A DNA stretch of 64,000 nt from Scalesia atractyloides (GCA_947069175.1 CAMTDV010000007.1:54951583-55015582), one strand, 5' to 3'; shown: positions 10,559 to 23,823, counted from the stretch's first letter. Notes: a model not told the origin generated them from the sequence alone. Numbers and translations are program-made.

Positions 10559-12829
10559 TGTAAAACCCAACTCATAATATATAAAAACTTCATGTTTTAT
10601 ACTAATACAACTAACAAAATTATTTCGAGTATCAAAACATGAGTTAAGTGAAGTAGCAACAATTAATTCAAAATAGAAGATCACATGACTGTCATTTGAA
10701 AACATGTTAACAAAAAGCGGAAGCAATTAGTTTTTGACGAATGTTCAGTTCTTCACGCAACTTGATATTTATCCGGTTCCCTAAGGTGGGTACTACCTAT
10801 CATTTAAATCCATTTAAACTGTCAGTGATTTAGACATTCGAACGACATGGTTAAAAACCCTATAACAAAACAGTTTTTCTAATTCGGGAGACTCGCGCAT
10901 CATGGAGGGATGACTTGATTCCCTCGCGTGGTGCGGGGATGACACATTTGACAAGATAGTTGACCAGGCTCCCCTGCGCGTCGTAGAGGGGCCTGGTGTC
11001 TCTCCCACGTGGCGCGGCCGGAACACTTTTCCATAAAGTTTTGAGATGTGCACTTTTCCATCCTAGCCAAATTTGGCCATTTTTACCCAATTTACACCGA
11101 GATCGGTCCGAACCCAACTTATTTGCTTGGGACTTATTCCTTAACACTTTTAAACTATAACCCACTACCCGGACCCGTTATTCTTTTAGTTTTTTACTTC
11201 TATTATTCAGTTTGGGTTTATTACCCAAACCGACCCGTTAGGAGTCATCAAGTATACTATCTCATGCTTCCAGTTTTCCTTATCGAAGTTTTCCTCATTT
11301 GCTTCCAACAACAACCGAAATCATGGTTGGTTTTACTGAAAATAACCATAGCATCACAATGTCATCTTTTGATTTGGTATCTTACCCAATCGACCCGTTA
11401 TAAGACTTTGAGCATTTTAGCTTAAGTGTTCTACACCCTTAGCGAGGTTTTTCATTAATTTTCCCCAACCAGAACTGAAATCATGGTTGGTTTTCCTTAG
11501 GACAATACTTTGACCTCTACGACCCCGTAGGTCGCTTATACCTTGGTTTTACATGTCCGTGTTTAGTTTGTGGTCCTATTGACCACAAATGACCCGTTTG
11601 GTCTGCCACTTGTGGTTTTCATCAACCATGGGTGACAACCATCCTTATTATCCATTTTTGCCATGGTTCATGACCACGTTATTTCCCGTTAGGCAATACC
11701 TCCACTTCTATGACCCCCATGGGTCATTTATACTTCAGTTTTACATGTCATTGGATATCGTTTTGTTCAAACACTTTTCTTCCATTTAATCTCAAAAAGG
11801 GATCCTTAAATCAATTTTCCACTCACGTGTCATTTAGGCTTTTCAACAACAATTTAGTATAGTAATAACGTAACAATATAACTACGTACCTTAAAACTTT
11901 TCTTTCAAACGCGCGTCCTTCCCTGCTTGGCCTCCCAGAGCTTCACTTGAGTTGCCTAAAATTTATAACCCGAGTGTCCGTTAGGACACGAAATCATCTA
12001 TACCCCCTTTATCAATACTTCTAAACAATCATGAGGTTTTCACCAAGGTTTTTCATGATTTATTAACAACTAGCTTTCACTTAGGCATTTTATCAAAAAA
12101 CTTGGTGAACATTGTTCAAGCTACTCAAATCTTAATTGCTAACTTCTACCACCATATCACAACTCAACTTCAATCATTCATTAGAAACTGAATTAACATG
12201 TAATTTCAGTTAACAAAGCTATTATCTTATTATTACACATGAATTTCGGGCTTTTTCACACTTAGGTTAAACCCCACTTCACCTTATACTTTGATAATCA
12301 TCCAAACATGTTATAATTCAAATACTTCACATAAACAACAAATATGATGATAAAAAACTCTCCGACAATCATCAATACACATTCTTATGGTGACTAAATC
12401 ACTAGACCCTCTTATTTCATGGATTTTCTAAACTAGAGAATCCCATCAAAAGTGAAATTATAACTTACCTTAGGTTTACTTGATGTTAGATAATCAAAAT
12501 CCTCCAACATGCAAGGGAACTACCTTGATTTCCCCTTTATCTTTTGCAGAAATTTGTGTTTGTTAGTTTTGGAAGAGGAATTCTTGCCCCCCCCTCTCAA
12601 TCTCGATACACACACTGGTATGTGTGTTTCGTTTCTTTTTGTGTTTTAATTAAACAAGTTTGCCACATATCCATATTTAGTCCTTGTATCTTTACTAGTT
12701 ATACTATTTCGTTTAAAAACCCAATTGGTACATTAGTAAGTAACTAATACTTTAACTAGGTTAAACCTTCCTAGTTACAATATATCATATTAAATATGTT
12801 AACCGCATTTGGTATTTTAGGGTGTTACA
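10559..12829 (-). mobile_element. Solo LTR, family B (2271 bp), TSD TGATG
   Basis: The right end is GGGTGTTACA (LTR start TGTAACACCC on the - strand), the left end TGTAAAACCC. A perfect TGATG duplication is at 10554-10558 and 12830-12834. No coding or PBS is seen. The sequence differs from family A beyond the termini. Open frames of up to 125 codons inside it (for example 11048-11425) have no domain content. It includes GC-rich segments at 10890-11025 with imperfect hairpins. It inserted in a GGTGGTG-rich tract that continues on both sides. Confidence 0.88.
10963..10997. repeat. GC-rich imperfect hairpin in the LTR
   Basis: Arms ACCAGGCTCCCCT and AGAGGGGCCTGGT pair at 11 of 13 positions around a GCGCGTCGT loop, in an otherwise AT-rich LTR. 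Confidence 0.7.
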
Positions 12830-12834
12830 TGATG

Positions 12835-13015
12835 GTGTCGGCTGTGGGTGGTGGAGGCAATGGCAGTGGGGATGTTGATGGAGGTGGAGTGGTGCCAGTG
12901 GAAGATGCGATAGTGAAATGGTGGTGACGACGTTGATGGGTGACGTGTCGACAACGATGGTGAAGTTGTTACAACAGTGTTGATGATGGTGGCAACAAGT
13001 AAGCGGTGAAGACAT
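12835..13015 (+). repeat. GGTGGTG-rich degenerate tract (right half)
   Basis: G-rich imperfect triplet-like repeats (GGTGGAGG, GATGGTGG). The same composition at 10440-10553 shows one pre-existing tract split by the LTR insertion. On the - strand it opens His/Pro/Thr-rich frames that I regard as repeat artefacts. Confidence 0.6.
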
Positions 13016-13982
13016 ATAATGGTCACCTTTTTAAAATTAACAAGTTTTTATTATATTATTCCGTTTTAACATGCGTCTAAATTGGGTAAATTCCAAATTG
13101 ACATACAGAATTTTATATCAGCCACATAAACCCATTTATAATTTATTTTTACCCGAATAAACTTATTATATAAGAAATAGGTAATGAGTGACACCTATAT
13201 TAATATTCAAAGCAACCAAGGTTAGTGAGTGTGGCTGCGAATCCTTATGATATTCTCAATTTAGACAAATCAATCAAGGAGATCTGTTATTGAGCAAAAT
13301 AACTTAAAGAGAAAACAACGAGTAGGAATGCGTTAAATAAATCTCACCATTTCTTCTCTTGAAAACACTAATATTTTGATATTTGAATTTTATTGTGTAT
13401 GAAATAAACGATCAAAACCATAGTTTAAAATATTCATCTTACCTTCTTATGGAACTTTTTATGTTTTCTTCGAGTCTAAAATATTCAAAACCACAGTTTA
13501 AAGTATTAGACTAGATATCGATAAAGGTTTAGTATTGGGAGCTACACATTGTGTCATGTGGATTGAAATTTGGTTCTTACATTTACTATATTACAAATAC
13601 GATAGTTACACTTGTCTATGTGTGTATAGTATTTGGGTTAAAATCATTATACGAATTTAAAAACTTAACTGTGTAAACCCCTTTTTCTAAAACATAGCAT
13701 TTCACACACACCAAAATGTCAAGTAAATTTTACACTTCAACTATATTACAATTAAAACATTTGATTTATATAACAATAAGAGATTATGAATAATTGTTCG
13801 ATCCATATAACATAACGAAACTCGATCCATCTCAACTATTCCTGAGATCTAGAAAACATTATTTAAACAACATTATCAACGCTAAGTTAATTCATTCTTC
13901 ACTAAATATAATAATGCTTACCATATCACAGTTTTGATCCCTACTTTTGTCCACCCATGGCAAATCATTATTTATAGTTGTG
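13016..13982. other. AT-rich gap, nothing recognised
   Basis: No coding frame or defined repeat found. Confidence 0.4.
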
Positions 13983-13990
13983 GTTTCAAC

Positions 13991-14692
13991 TTGGGGTATG
14001 CAAGTTGCGGTTCGGTTTGGTTTTTACCTTTGACCATAACCATAACCAATACTTCGGTTATGGGATTTCTTTAACAATGACCATATCCGAACTTCAATTA
14101 TGGTTAATAGGTTATGACACTTGATTATAGTTAGATTTTTGGTAATTTAAGTTAATCTATTTTTTATGTGTTCTAGGTTTGACCAGGCTTGAAGCTGTCA
14201 TTTTGAACAATTTTGAAGATTCTACATTGAATGTTTTGAGGATTCTATTGGTGAAATGTTTGAAGATAGCATACACGTATTTGATGGAGATATAACATGA
14301 TTGTCGATGAAGTAGTGAGAGGATATATGATTGATGTACATTGTAAATTTGAATTTTCGAAGACATGTATTATACCCATTATAGATGTGTGTGATTAGCA
14401 TGGTGTTTTTGAAGACACATATAGTTATACATACATGTATACATATAATCATCTCAATGTAAACATGTCATTGTTTTGTTCGTTTCGATTAACATTCAGT
14501 TATGAGGCACTCTTATCCATGACCATAACTAATTTATAGATTAATCAAATACCTTAACAATAACTGATTTATTGATTAATAAAAAAATCTTAACCATAAC
14601 CATCGGTTAATCTCGATTATTGGTTAATTCGCTTTGAGTGCCATCTGATTATCAATTAATATCGATTAACAATTAAGGTTGACTCACACCTA
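13991..14692. mobile_element. hAT-type MITE (702 bp), TSD GTTTCAAC
   Basis: A perfect 8-bp direct repeat GTTTCAAC sits at 13983-13990 and 14693-14700. The ends are TTGGGGTATGCAAG (left) and TAGGTGTGAGTCAA (right, reverse complement), a weak terminal inverted repeat. Subterminal regions are rich in CGGTTCGG and in ACCATAACCA / TGGTTAAT repeats. It has no coding capacity. Confidence 0.75.
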
Positions 14693-14699
14693 GTTTCAA

Positions 14700-15140
14700 C
14701 ACTCACCATGTTACACACTTGGCATTTATATCTCATTATTGTGATTTATTCCCCACCACATTACACCTGTAAAAGTATTTATCACACAATGGTGATTTAT
14801 TCCTCCCACTATATACGTTATACTCATGGGAATATTTATTACATTGTCGTCAACTCCCACCATGTCACACTCATGGTAGCATTCATCACACAATGGTGAT
14901 TTTACTCCCACCATGTTACACATGCAACAATATATATCACTTATTCAAGATTTAACTCCCACCATGTTACAAATGTGACGGTAATTATCACATTTAACTC
15001 TCCTCATGTTACCCGTGTGAAAATATTCATCACTTAATGGTAATTTAACTCTCATTGCAACTTTAACAATATTATCACAAATATTTAATGATGGGACTTA
15101 TACCCCATTTTAACCCCACCATGTTTTCTCATGGCAAAAT
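14700..15140 (+). repeat. Minisatellite of about 50-55 bp units
   Basis: The pattern CACCATGTTACACATG...TATCAC...GGTGATTTA recurs roughly at 14705, 14755, 14860, 14911, 14960 and 15004, with a last decayed unit near 15118. It directly abuts the right TSD of the preceding MITE. It is non-coding. Confidence 0.75.
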
Positions 15141-16003
15141 TACTCTTTGGTATGTCTTATTAAATTGGAGCTTGCCAACTTTTCATTATAAGACAAAATT
15201 TTCCCATTCCAACAAATTAGCATTATAAAATACGACTTATGCATATAACACAACATTCATAAAAGTTTCAATATGTATATTTAACCGTGACCATGTCACA
15301 TAAATATGATGTTGATGTTTGGGGAGTTGTATGAACTCACATAAACGTCTAGAGCACTCAGTCTATGATCTTGCCACATTATGGTCATGATTACATGTGT
15401 CACGTTTCAATCACAAAGTTTTAGTTGCTATTTTTAAACCAACCTTTTCTTTTAACACCATTCCATTTCTTCTATAAGATAGAATAGTGTTAAACAACTT
15501 ATGCCACTTATATTTATATTTTGTACATCTCGCATTTACGAACTTAAAATCCGTCATTTATTATCATGATTATGTACCTTGCCCATATATCTATATAACC
15601 CACATAATCTATCTTATACGACCCGTATAAAGTCGGGCGGAACCCTTGTGTTCGATTTTTACTTTGTTTTTGAATTACAAGCCATAGCAAATCAATAATG
15701 AGTGGATTCTATAATAAAAACACACACAGTTATCTTTAGGGTTAAAGTTCTTTTACAATATCTGGTGTTGATGGTTCCTATACATGAGACCCACATTAAC
15801 CACCTATCAGTTCTTTGTGACCAAAGATTGTCCCCATTGTTAACAACGACTAAAAGAACACCGCCACCTTATGTCAACACCACTTATTGTCGTCCGGTTG
15901 TTGATCACTACCACCGTGAACATCGTTGTTGAATGTCGGAATCTATCATAGGTCGGCTTCAAACTTCTGCCATTAAACACCCCCATTACTTATTTGGCTC
16001 TCT
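15141..16003. other. Gap, nothing recognised
   Basis: AT-rich. The 76-codon frame at 15702-15932 has no recognisable content. Confidence 0.35.
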
Positions 16004-16030
16004 CCCCCCCCCCCCCCCCCCCCCCCCCCC
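16004..16030 (+). repeat. Poly-C homopolymer (27 C)
   Basis: An uninterrupted run of C. Such a long C run is rare in an AT-rich plant genome and its length may be a sequencing or assembly estimate. Confidence 0.9.
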
Positions 16031-16780
16031 AAATAAAGACACTAAGAAAAGAGGTTGTTGTGTTGCTTAGTGTCACATTTAGGTCCTTTAAATATGTTAT
16101 TGTTGAAACTGTTATACGACATGTATCTCATATGGCTCCTTAAAGGTCTCAAATAAATCTATGAACTTGTCATTATTATTTTTCTCGATATGTTGATGTC
16201 ATACGGGCCCATATGACAAAGTTTGACACATTGTCAATTTTGATTCCTCAAACTTTCAACTTTATAGTTTGATGAGACTGGTCCCTAAGTTACCGTTGAT
16301 CGTTTGACTTATTTTCCCTTTAATATACAATCATAAGCATGTATCTTCTTTTATCTTGGAATATAAATCTAATTAATCAACAACCACTTTATTTATATTT
16401 CGAAAACATGATGTTACATTAAATATTTAATATAATAATGAGATAACTTCTCAAATATTGACAAGACCACCCTTTCTCTTGTACTTGTGTTTATTCAAGT
16501 GTCGTTTCATCAATACAAATAAACAAGATGGTTTGCTGGTTTTCAAACTCTTACCTTGCCACAAAAGGTTAAATTATCTTTTACTTGTTAATTTTGACCT
16601 TTAATACCATCTTCTTTTGGAACTTCTAGACATACTAAAACATACTCACTTTTATAAAAACTAGAATTATTTTTAAAACTTTTATAAAAACTACATTTAT
16701 TTATAAAAACATAATTTTGACTTTTAGCACCATCTTTTTGTACATGCTTCTTATACGGCTTAGAGATAATGGGTTTGTTG
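16031..16780. other. AT-rich gap, nothing recognised
   Basis: No gene. Short imperfect direct repeats of CTTTTATAAAAACTA lie around 16650-16700. Confidence 0.35.
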
Positions 16781-16791
16781 TTGGCTAGACA

Positions 16792-17079
16792 GTGTTGAAT
16801 ATGGAATCAGGCAAGGTCGCTAAACACGAGAAAGCTTGTTTAGAGAGTCAACACGTGTTTATCCCATTTGTTTTTTATACTTTTGGTTCTCTAGCCCTAG
16901 AGGCCGTGGAATTCCGAAACAGGGTCCAGCGGGTCGTGAATAGTAATTTCTCAACCTTAAGAGTCGCTTCGTCTTTGGTAGGATCGGTTTTGCAATTCAA
17001 ACGGGGGTTGCAGAGGAGCATATTGCCTGTTTACCGACCATTTGTTTGTAATTTGTTGGTTTGGCACTTTTATAATTAA
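16792..17079 (+). pseudogene. Fragment of a repeat-associated plant protein (KHEKAC...QHVFIPF)
   Basis: The 95-codon frame contains AKHEKACLESQHVFIPF, then FGSLALEAVE and NRVQRVVNSN. I remember this series (KHEKAC, QHxFIPFxFDTFGFLAPEAV, RVQRVMxSN) from a multi-copy protein segment in many plant genomes that is annotated inconsistently, for instance as auxilin-like or transposon-related. Here the conserved DTFGFLAPEAV core is altered (YTFGSLALEAV), no upstream exon is seen, and the surroundings are non-coding, so it is probably a decayed fragment. I do not assign a function. The recognition is from memory and needs a protein search. Confidence 0.35.
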
Positions 17080-17412
17080 ATGGAATTTTATATTTAATGA
17101 CAAAAAAAAGTAAGTTTATAAAAGATGATTGTTTTTATAAATTAGCTTTTGTGGTGATCAAATGTTTTTTATCAACACGTTTCAGTTATGCTTACCTTGA
17201 AAGATCTTCAAATGCATATGGGTGTGTATATTTGATGTTGTCTCAAGTCATTAAAGTTGTTAATATTTTATCAAGGTACTCGATCTATGACGGAGTGGTA
17301 GGTTTAGTGTGATTTTTCAGTTATCGGATTGTGTATCAACTATAAATCTGTTGTCTTCTTTGTAACCATTATGTTTGAGTTTGTTTCGTTTTAGGAAAGA
17401 GTAAATTACTAA

Positions 17413-18293
17413 GGCCATGTGTAGTCGTCACACCATATAACCCTCTTTGATTGGGTTATGTGACAAATGGCACAAAAGTGTAAGAGTAGGGGTTACATAA
17501 TAAGGGTGTGTAGTGGTAACATCACAAATCTATCATTACTCAATTATTAACTTTTTTTTATTTTTATTTAGTCTAAATATATAAAATTTAAAAACAAAAA
17601 ACATTTCATTATGTTATAAAACGTTACAATAATTAAAATAAAACATATAAAAAATGTATCTAATGCTAATCGTCTTCATCGTTGTTGGCGCTTTCTTGCT
17701 CTTCATGATCTCCGTCATCTAAACCTTCGTCTTCAAAGCCTCCAACTTCGAAATCCTCTTCTTCTTCGGATTCTTCTTCGTCGTCGCCATCTTGTCGAAT
17801 ATTAACACAAAATATTCCCTTCTCAAGATCGGGCGCAGAGGTGAACGGTTAACATGTTATGGCTTGAATCGCGAGGGCACACGCACTCGTAACCGCTTCC
17901 TCCTCCTCCGCGGTTTTGTCGTAGGAAAATAAATCTTTGGTATGGATCGTTGAACGAATCTTCCGATAAAGACATTGCAAAAGAGATTTTTGAGATTGTA
18001 GGATGGATTTTGTGTGTGGTATATTAGTTTAAATTGAGGAGTATTGTGTATATATATAGAGATTTTGAAATTAATTTTTTAATTACGTGTGACTATTCAA
18101 CGGTCAAGTTTTTTGAAAAATAAAACTTTTTTTCCACTATAATTTTGCTGGAAGTGATGAAGGAGGGGCATAGCGCCCTTAGAGGTGGCGTAAGAGGGCG
18201 CCATAAAACATTTATGTGGGATTAATACAGCCTCAACAGATAGATTAACATGGGTTAAAACATTTTATGGTGGGGGGGACATTACATACAGCC
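17413..18293. mobile_element. PIF/Harbinger-like element, right end uncertain
   Basis: The left end has TAA followed by GGCCATGTGTAGTC, a Harbinger-type terminus. A possible right end at 18293 reads GGCTGTATGTAATG in reverse complement, only partly matching, with TCA instead of TAA outside. A 45-bp segment containing ACAGCCTCA and AGATTAACATGGGTTAAAA is duplicated at 18226 and 18289, so the true right border could be either. Inside is the broken acidic ORF described separately. Confidence 0.5.
17666..17975 (-). pseudogene. Broken acidic ORF inside the Harbinger-like element
   Basis: From an ATG at 17975 the frame reads MSLSEDSFNDPYQRFI. A shift of frame then continues into KTAEEEEAVTSACALAIQAI, a TAA stop, and a strongly acidic tail (GDDEEESEEEEDFEVGG...) ending at a TAG at 17666. 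One frameshift and one internal stop make it a pseudogene. The position between Harbinger-like ends suggests the remains of an element-encoded protein or of a captured host gene. I cannot name the family. Confidence 0.4.
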
Positions 18294-18299
18294 TCACTA

Positions 18300-19050
18300 C
18301 AAATAGATTAACATGGGTTAAAATATATAATGATGAAAAAATGAATTTTGAAAAGAAAGAAACATATTATTACACTGGGAAGATAAAAGGTGTAACCAAC
18401 TATGAAAGGTAGATACTTTTGTAAGGGCGGTTATGACCGTCAATGAGTAGAAGAATAAAAAAGGTGATGAATAGGTGAGACAACATGAACCTAAAAATAT
18501 ATAAACCAAGAGTGAAGAAAAAAACCTTAAAATAACAATAAAAATACATTTAAATAAAAGTTAGATACATTACTAACGTCAGATTATCGAAACATTTAGT
18601 TTTGAATCGGTTAAAAAAAGACTATAATTTAAAAAAAAAAAAAAATTAAATGTGAAATTTCAAAGCTTATATTGTGTATAGTTAAGGTATGTGTCAATTA
18701 TAACTTAAAAGTACCCACTAATGAGACATGATTAAGGTCCCATGTGGGGCCTTCCATGTGTGAAACCGAACACAGTCAATTCCAACTTCTTTTTTTGAAC
18801 GATACACTATTGTTTGTTTACTTTGTCAATTTGCGGAAATCATCATTTTCATTTCTAGCTTTTGAACTTTCATTGTTTCACTCATTTAAAAAAAGTAAAT
18901 TAAGTAGTAATAACATATTAAAAAATAGAGTAAAAATTAAACCTTTTGATTTATATATTTTTTGTTTTAATTTTATTTCCATTTTTATTTAAAAGTAAAA
19001 TCTGGTTAGTTTTTTTTGTTAACATTCATTTTTTTTTATCTTTTTTCTCC
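18300..19050. other. AT-rich gap, nothing recognised
   Basis: Runs of A and T and no supported gene. Frames at 18318-18509 (-) and 18744-18992 (+) are low-complexity. Confidence 0.35.
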
Positions 19051-19054
19051 CTTT

Positions 19055-19131
19055 TAATGAAAGGTAAAATGGTTAAATTTTTTAATTTGTTGTTTTAAAA
19101 CGCTAAAAGACCATTTTGCCTTTCATTAAAA
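19055..19131. repeat. Inverted repeat (about 22-bp arms)
   Basis: TTTTAATGAAAGGTAAAATGG and its near-perfect reverse complement (CCATTTTGCCTTTCATTAAAA) are separated by about 35 bp, forming a potential stem-loop. It looks like the core of a small foldback MITE; the outer borders were not found. 19132-19720 is AT-rich with nothing named. Confidence 0.75.
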
Positions 19132-19720
19132 TGGAGGAAAAATACAAAAAAAGCTGGATGTAAGTTCAAAATCTGACCTAATTTTGATTTTGGATGGAAA
19201 TGGCAACAAAATTAAAACCAAAGGGAATCAAAATTCAAAATGTTTGAGTTTTGGACTAAAGTGACCAAAACTCAGGGACATTTTGACAGTTTACTCTAAA
19301 AAATAAGTAATAAGCCATTAATAAGCGGTGGAGGATTCAAATTAAAAAAATATATTCATAAGAATATAAAGAATAATTTTTAAACAGAAAAGAAGTGTTT
19401 CATTATATGTAATTAATTAATGTTATTGTATGACATATATTTAAATTTATAATTTTAATTACTTTTATTTTATTCCCCTAAATTAGTTAAGTGATTAAAT
19501 TATAATTTATTTTTAAAATATCTTATTCAAAACTACCTAAGTTATGATGAAGGACAACTTTCGATATGTGTAAGATAAAGTATATGATAATTTTGATATG
19601 TGTAGGATATATGTATAATAAATTCTGAAATGTGTAGGACAAAGTGTTTTGTATAACTAATAAGAGAGAAAATAATTAATATGTAGAGCTATAAACTATT
19701 ATATTTCATTATATATTTTT

Positions 19721-19990
19721 CTTCTCATTGACTTTGAGTTGCCATGATGCATAACTGATAACCTTGCCTTGTTGCATGAGAACGTAACCAAGACTTTAGT
19801 TTGACGCATCATAGTAGACCACAAAATCATCACTGCCATCTGTGAGAGTTAAAATAGGAGCATTGTATAACATTTGCTTAAGCGTTGGAAATGCACTTTG
19901 TTAGAAGCCCACTCATAAGGCTTGCCTTTATGGTTAAGGCAATGAGTGGTAAGGCAATTTTGAAGTTTCAAGTTGTCGTTTTGCATGCCC
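19721..19990 (-). pseudogene. Ty3/gypsy pol fragment (end of RT to start of RNase H)
   Basis: The - strand encodes KPYEWASNKVHFQRL, corresponding to the RT-RNase H connection of gypsy polyproteins, then TLTDGSDDFVVYYDAS, the start of the RNase H domain with its catalytic Asp, an in-frame TAA, and LGYVLMQQGKVISYAS and QLKVNEK. At least one frameshift lies between the two parts. Only about 80 residues of pol remain and no flanking LTR with a PBS is attached. It is the only pol coding sequence I can find in the window. Confidence 0.85.
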
Positions 19991-22056
19991 ATATTAAACT
20001 CTATAAACAGGCATATACAAAACACGAGTGAAAGGTAGAAAATCTATCAATGTGACAAAATAATAGCTTCCAGATGATGTTGCAAACCAAAAACCCCCAA
20101 CATGACATAAGAAAACAATAAATCATCACGCAAACTTAAAAGTAGGATACCTATGTTGCGAATTGAAATAAAAAATATAGAAACATAAACTGCTTAAACA
20201 AAGAATCGAGACCACTATGACACATGTGTAATACACCATTTAAAGTTGTATGCAAAAACCCAAACCATATCATAGTGTTCCAATAAGCTAAAGTTTTGAG
20301 AATCAACATGGTATGACACAAGTATCACACCCAGATTCGCAGCGAAATGGTGCGGGGCATGATGATTGTCCAAAGCTTATGGACTATTAAAATTTCATAA
20401 TTAAACATGTTATGATTAAATGTCACACTTGTCATATAAAATCAAATATATCAATTATAACAATATCCAAACAAAACAATATGAACTTGTCTTTATTAAT
20501 TTCTAAGGCCAAAAGCTCCTAAGTGATCATGATCCGGTCCAGTCTTCAAATTCTCAATATCTGTATCATGTTAAAATAATATTTTTGGGTTAGCTATAAT
20601 GAGCTTGTGAGTAAATCTTGATTAAGTAAAATTAAATTTACCTTTTTTAAATTTAGAAGAAAAACATTATATTTTGCCTTTTTAGTTTCAAATATTAACA
20701 TTGATTTGCTAAAAGTAGTTTATTAATTAAAAACTAAATTAACATAATCTAGACACTATTTTACTCTAGACTACTCTAAAACTCGACTAAACTACTAACC
20801 GGTAAGCGAACCGATCGACTCTAGTAAATCTAAGTAAGTCCGGAAATTGAACTCACGAGACTCTTTTAATTACGTAAATTAGACTCTTTAAACCTATTCA
20901 CTGACACGGCTAATTGTTTTTATGTTTTAAGGGGGGTTTCTAAAATCCTAAGAATGCAACTAATTAAATTAAATACTAACTAAACGAATGAATTAAGACG
21001 CAAACTAGACTTTTGATTTTTACTCAGATGATGATAAAATAACTACCTGACTGGAATCCTAAACAACAGGAATGGATTTCTATTGGCGTGACTAGGATAT
21101 GGAACCGGGATCTTGGGATACTAAACTCACTAATAACCGAATAAGACCCCCAACCCTTCTCAGGAAGATACCTATGGGAACCTAGCAAGATTTTAAAGTA
21201 CCGGCTTTTATCTATGTTTCCGTTACAGATTTCCAATTATGTTAATGAAGTACCTTAACGTGACCACTAGTCTCACGGTGCAATACTCTAAGTAATTATT
21301 GTAAATTAGTTTAACTCGGTTAGCAATAATTGCAAGGTTAACTAAAAGGTCATTTTATAAAGATCCTAACTTTAGTGATCAAACAACCTAGACAAACCGA
21401 TAATCTCTCACCTTATGGATTTTAAGATTAGTTAACCACCTAGACCTACTTGCTTCACGAAATTACCTCCTATGGTGTATTGGCCAAATAACCATAAAGA
21501 GCATAAACACAAGTGAAAATAATCCAACACGGACCTATTATATGAAAGACATTCATCAGAGTGCGTGTGGAAGCAATATAACGTGAATTCAAGATAATCA
21601 TACACACCAAAACAATATTACCAAGTTCCTTACTTCATTAACAAACCATAAACATAGCCAAAACTAATAAAGATCCAAACTTTGTCATAATTCATCCTAG
21701 TCTAGGTAGTACAAAAGTTTTTTAGCCAATAATCATCAAATGAACGAGGACAAGAAACATGTAGAAAGTGCAACACATGGTTTAAATCAAAGAAAGTAGA
21801 AGAAGAATAAACCCGAATGATTAATCACTAGCTGACTTGATCTCCGACTTTCGAATCTTCAACGGATGCTTGAAAATCTTCAGATTTTGCTCTAAGATCT
21901 CTAAATCATCCAGAGTGCTACTGAATTCCTAGGTTATGATTTCTTTCAATATAATGATGTTAATATACTCATCACTAGCTCAAACCCAACATTCTGCGGA
22001 AAAGGGCTCCACGCGCGTTTACAATGCGCATGGCGTATTTGTTTTCAGAGACCAAT

Positions 22057-22085
22057 CATCTCTCCTCGCGTCGCGTGGGGAGATG
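22057..22085. repeat. GC-rich near-palindrome (CGCG hairpin)
   Basis: Arms CATCTCTCCTCGCG and CGCGTGGGGAGATG pair at 12 of 14 positions with a one-base loop, followed by GGTCGCGCGACGCG. GC content is well above the surrounding LTR. Confidence 0.75.
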
Positions 22086-23823
22086 CCTTATCCTTGGTCG
22101 CGCGACGCGAATAAGTGAATTTCCTCGTTTTATGTGTCGTTTCAGCTCTTGTACTCCTGAACTCTATCCGATGCACGGTTTTTTACAAATATAAGTCAAT
22201 TTTCGACCTTTTCATCTATTCTTCACTCCGGAGACCTGGAATCACAATTCTATCAATAGTAAACATATTATAACTAAAAACGAATCTAAAACTCATAAAA
22301 ACTATACAAATTGTACACGGAAAACAATGTATTTTGCAATACATCAGACATGCAATGTTCGGTGGAAGTAACGTAACATAATAATATGAACATAACATGA
22401 TGATTGAACTAATAACTAAAACCAAGACCAACACCAAAACTATAACCAACTGCTTGCGTCCCACACCCAAAAAGGTGTGACTATGGTGAGACCAACATTT
22501 CATAGTTAGGAGGAAAGGTCAGCACAAGACTAATGGAGCGATACCAACATCTCCAGGTTATTAGAAAGATGAGCCGTGGATCCACTGATTGAATGATTAA
22601 TTGACAACAGTGACCAACACAACAACAACATCCACAAATAACAACAAAAACTTTGCAAATAATACATATAGAACTGCATCAAATATGGCATGCTTAATAT
22701 TAGGTAAAAACAATTGATTGAGACACATTGATACACTCTAAAAAGTTAATGATAAAAAGGGGAGAGAGTGCTTACTCGTTGTTTGCGTTCCGTTTAGTAA
22801 AACCGCACCAATTCTTGGGAAGTAAAGTCCACAAACATAAATGTTATCCTAAGAATATAATTAATATATAAATCTATAAATACTAAACAACCAATAACAA
22901 ACTAACTATAAAATAACCTTATGATTCGGGAGCTTTCATATAATCTAAAATACTTATATTTCTTTCAAGATTTGTACTAACTGCTATTTGTAACTAATTA
23001 AATAGTTGTGACAAATTGTAATTACGACATAAATCATAACTTCTATGTATATATTTTCCGGTATAGACTAGGTCTAGATATTCTATGTAAATTTTAACAA
23101 TAAACATTCATAACCTAATCAATTATTAGATCCATGTCTAATAAGTCTAAAAAATAAGAAGAAACTTTATAAAACATGATAATAATATCTTATATTATGG
23201 TATGCTTAAAATATCAATTCTAAATAAAGTATTAAAATTTCTTATTAAAATTTTATAAGTCCAAAAATCCGTATTTTTATATTTTTATTTAGAGTCTTTC
23301 AATTTGTTTTTAATCTAGTTTTACATCTATAATCAAACTAGTCATTTTATTACCAATAATTTACTATGAGTCATGAACTTATAAAAAAATCCATGATTTA
23401 TGCTTTTCATAGAAAAATCAAAAATCAATATTTATGAGATTTTATCTTGATAACTATATATGTTTTTATATAATTTTCTATATGATATAACATGGCCAAA
23501 ATTCATAACTAATTCATAAGATGTCTAAAAATTCTCAAAATTTACATAAACTAATCTAGCATGGCAATGAACAATATCCTACCTTCAATTCCATCAAAAC
23601 ACAAGCCTAAGATCAAAACCCCTAAATTTTCAAGAACTAAGTGTAACATCCGTCAAAAACGGATTTTACCAAACCCGCTCCGTTTATTAACCGAACAATC
23701 AGTTTAAAATTTCGTGGCGTATTTAATGCCCAAATTAATTTTAAACGATACATAATTAATTATTATATTGGAATATATAATTTGTTTTTGAAAAATTGTT
23801 AAAAATAATGAAATAAAAATTAA

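Noticed and set aside
11048..11425. 125-codon + strand ORF
   Set aside because: Lies inside the family B solo LTR and has no domain.
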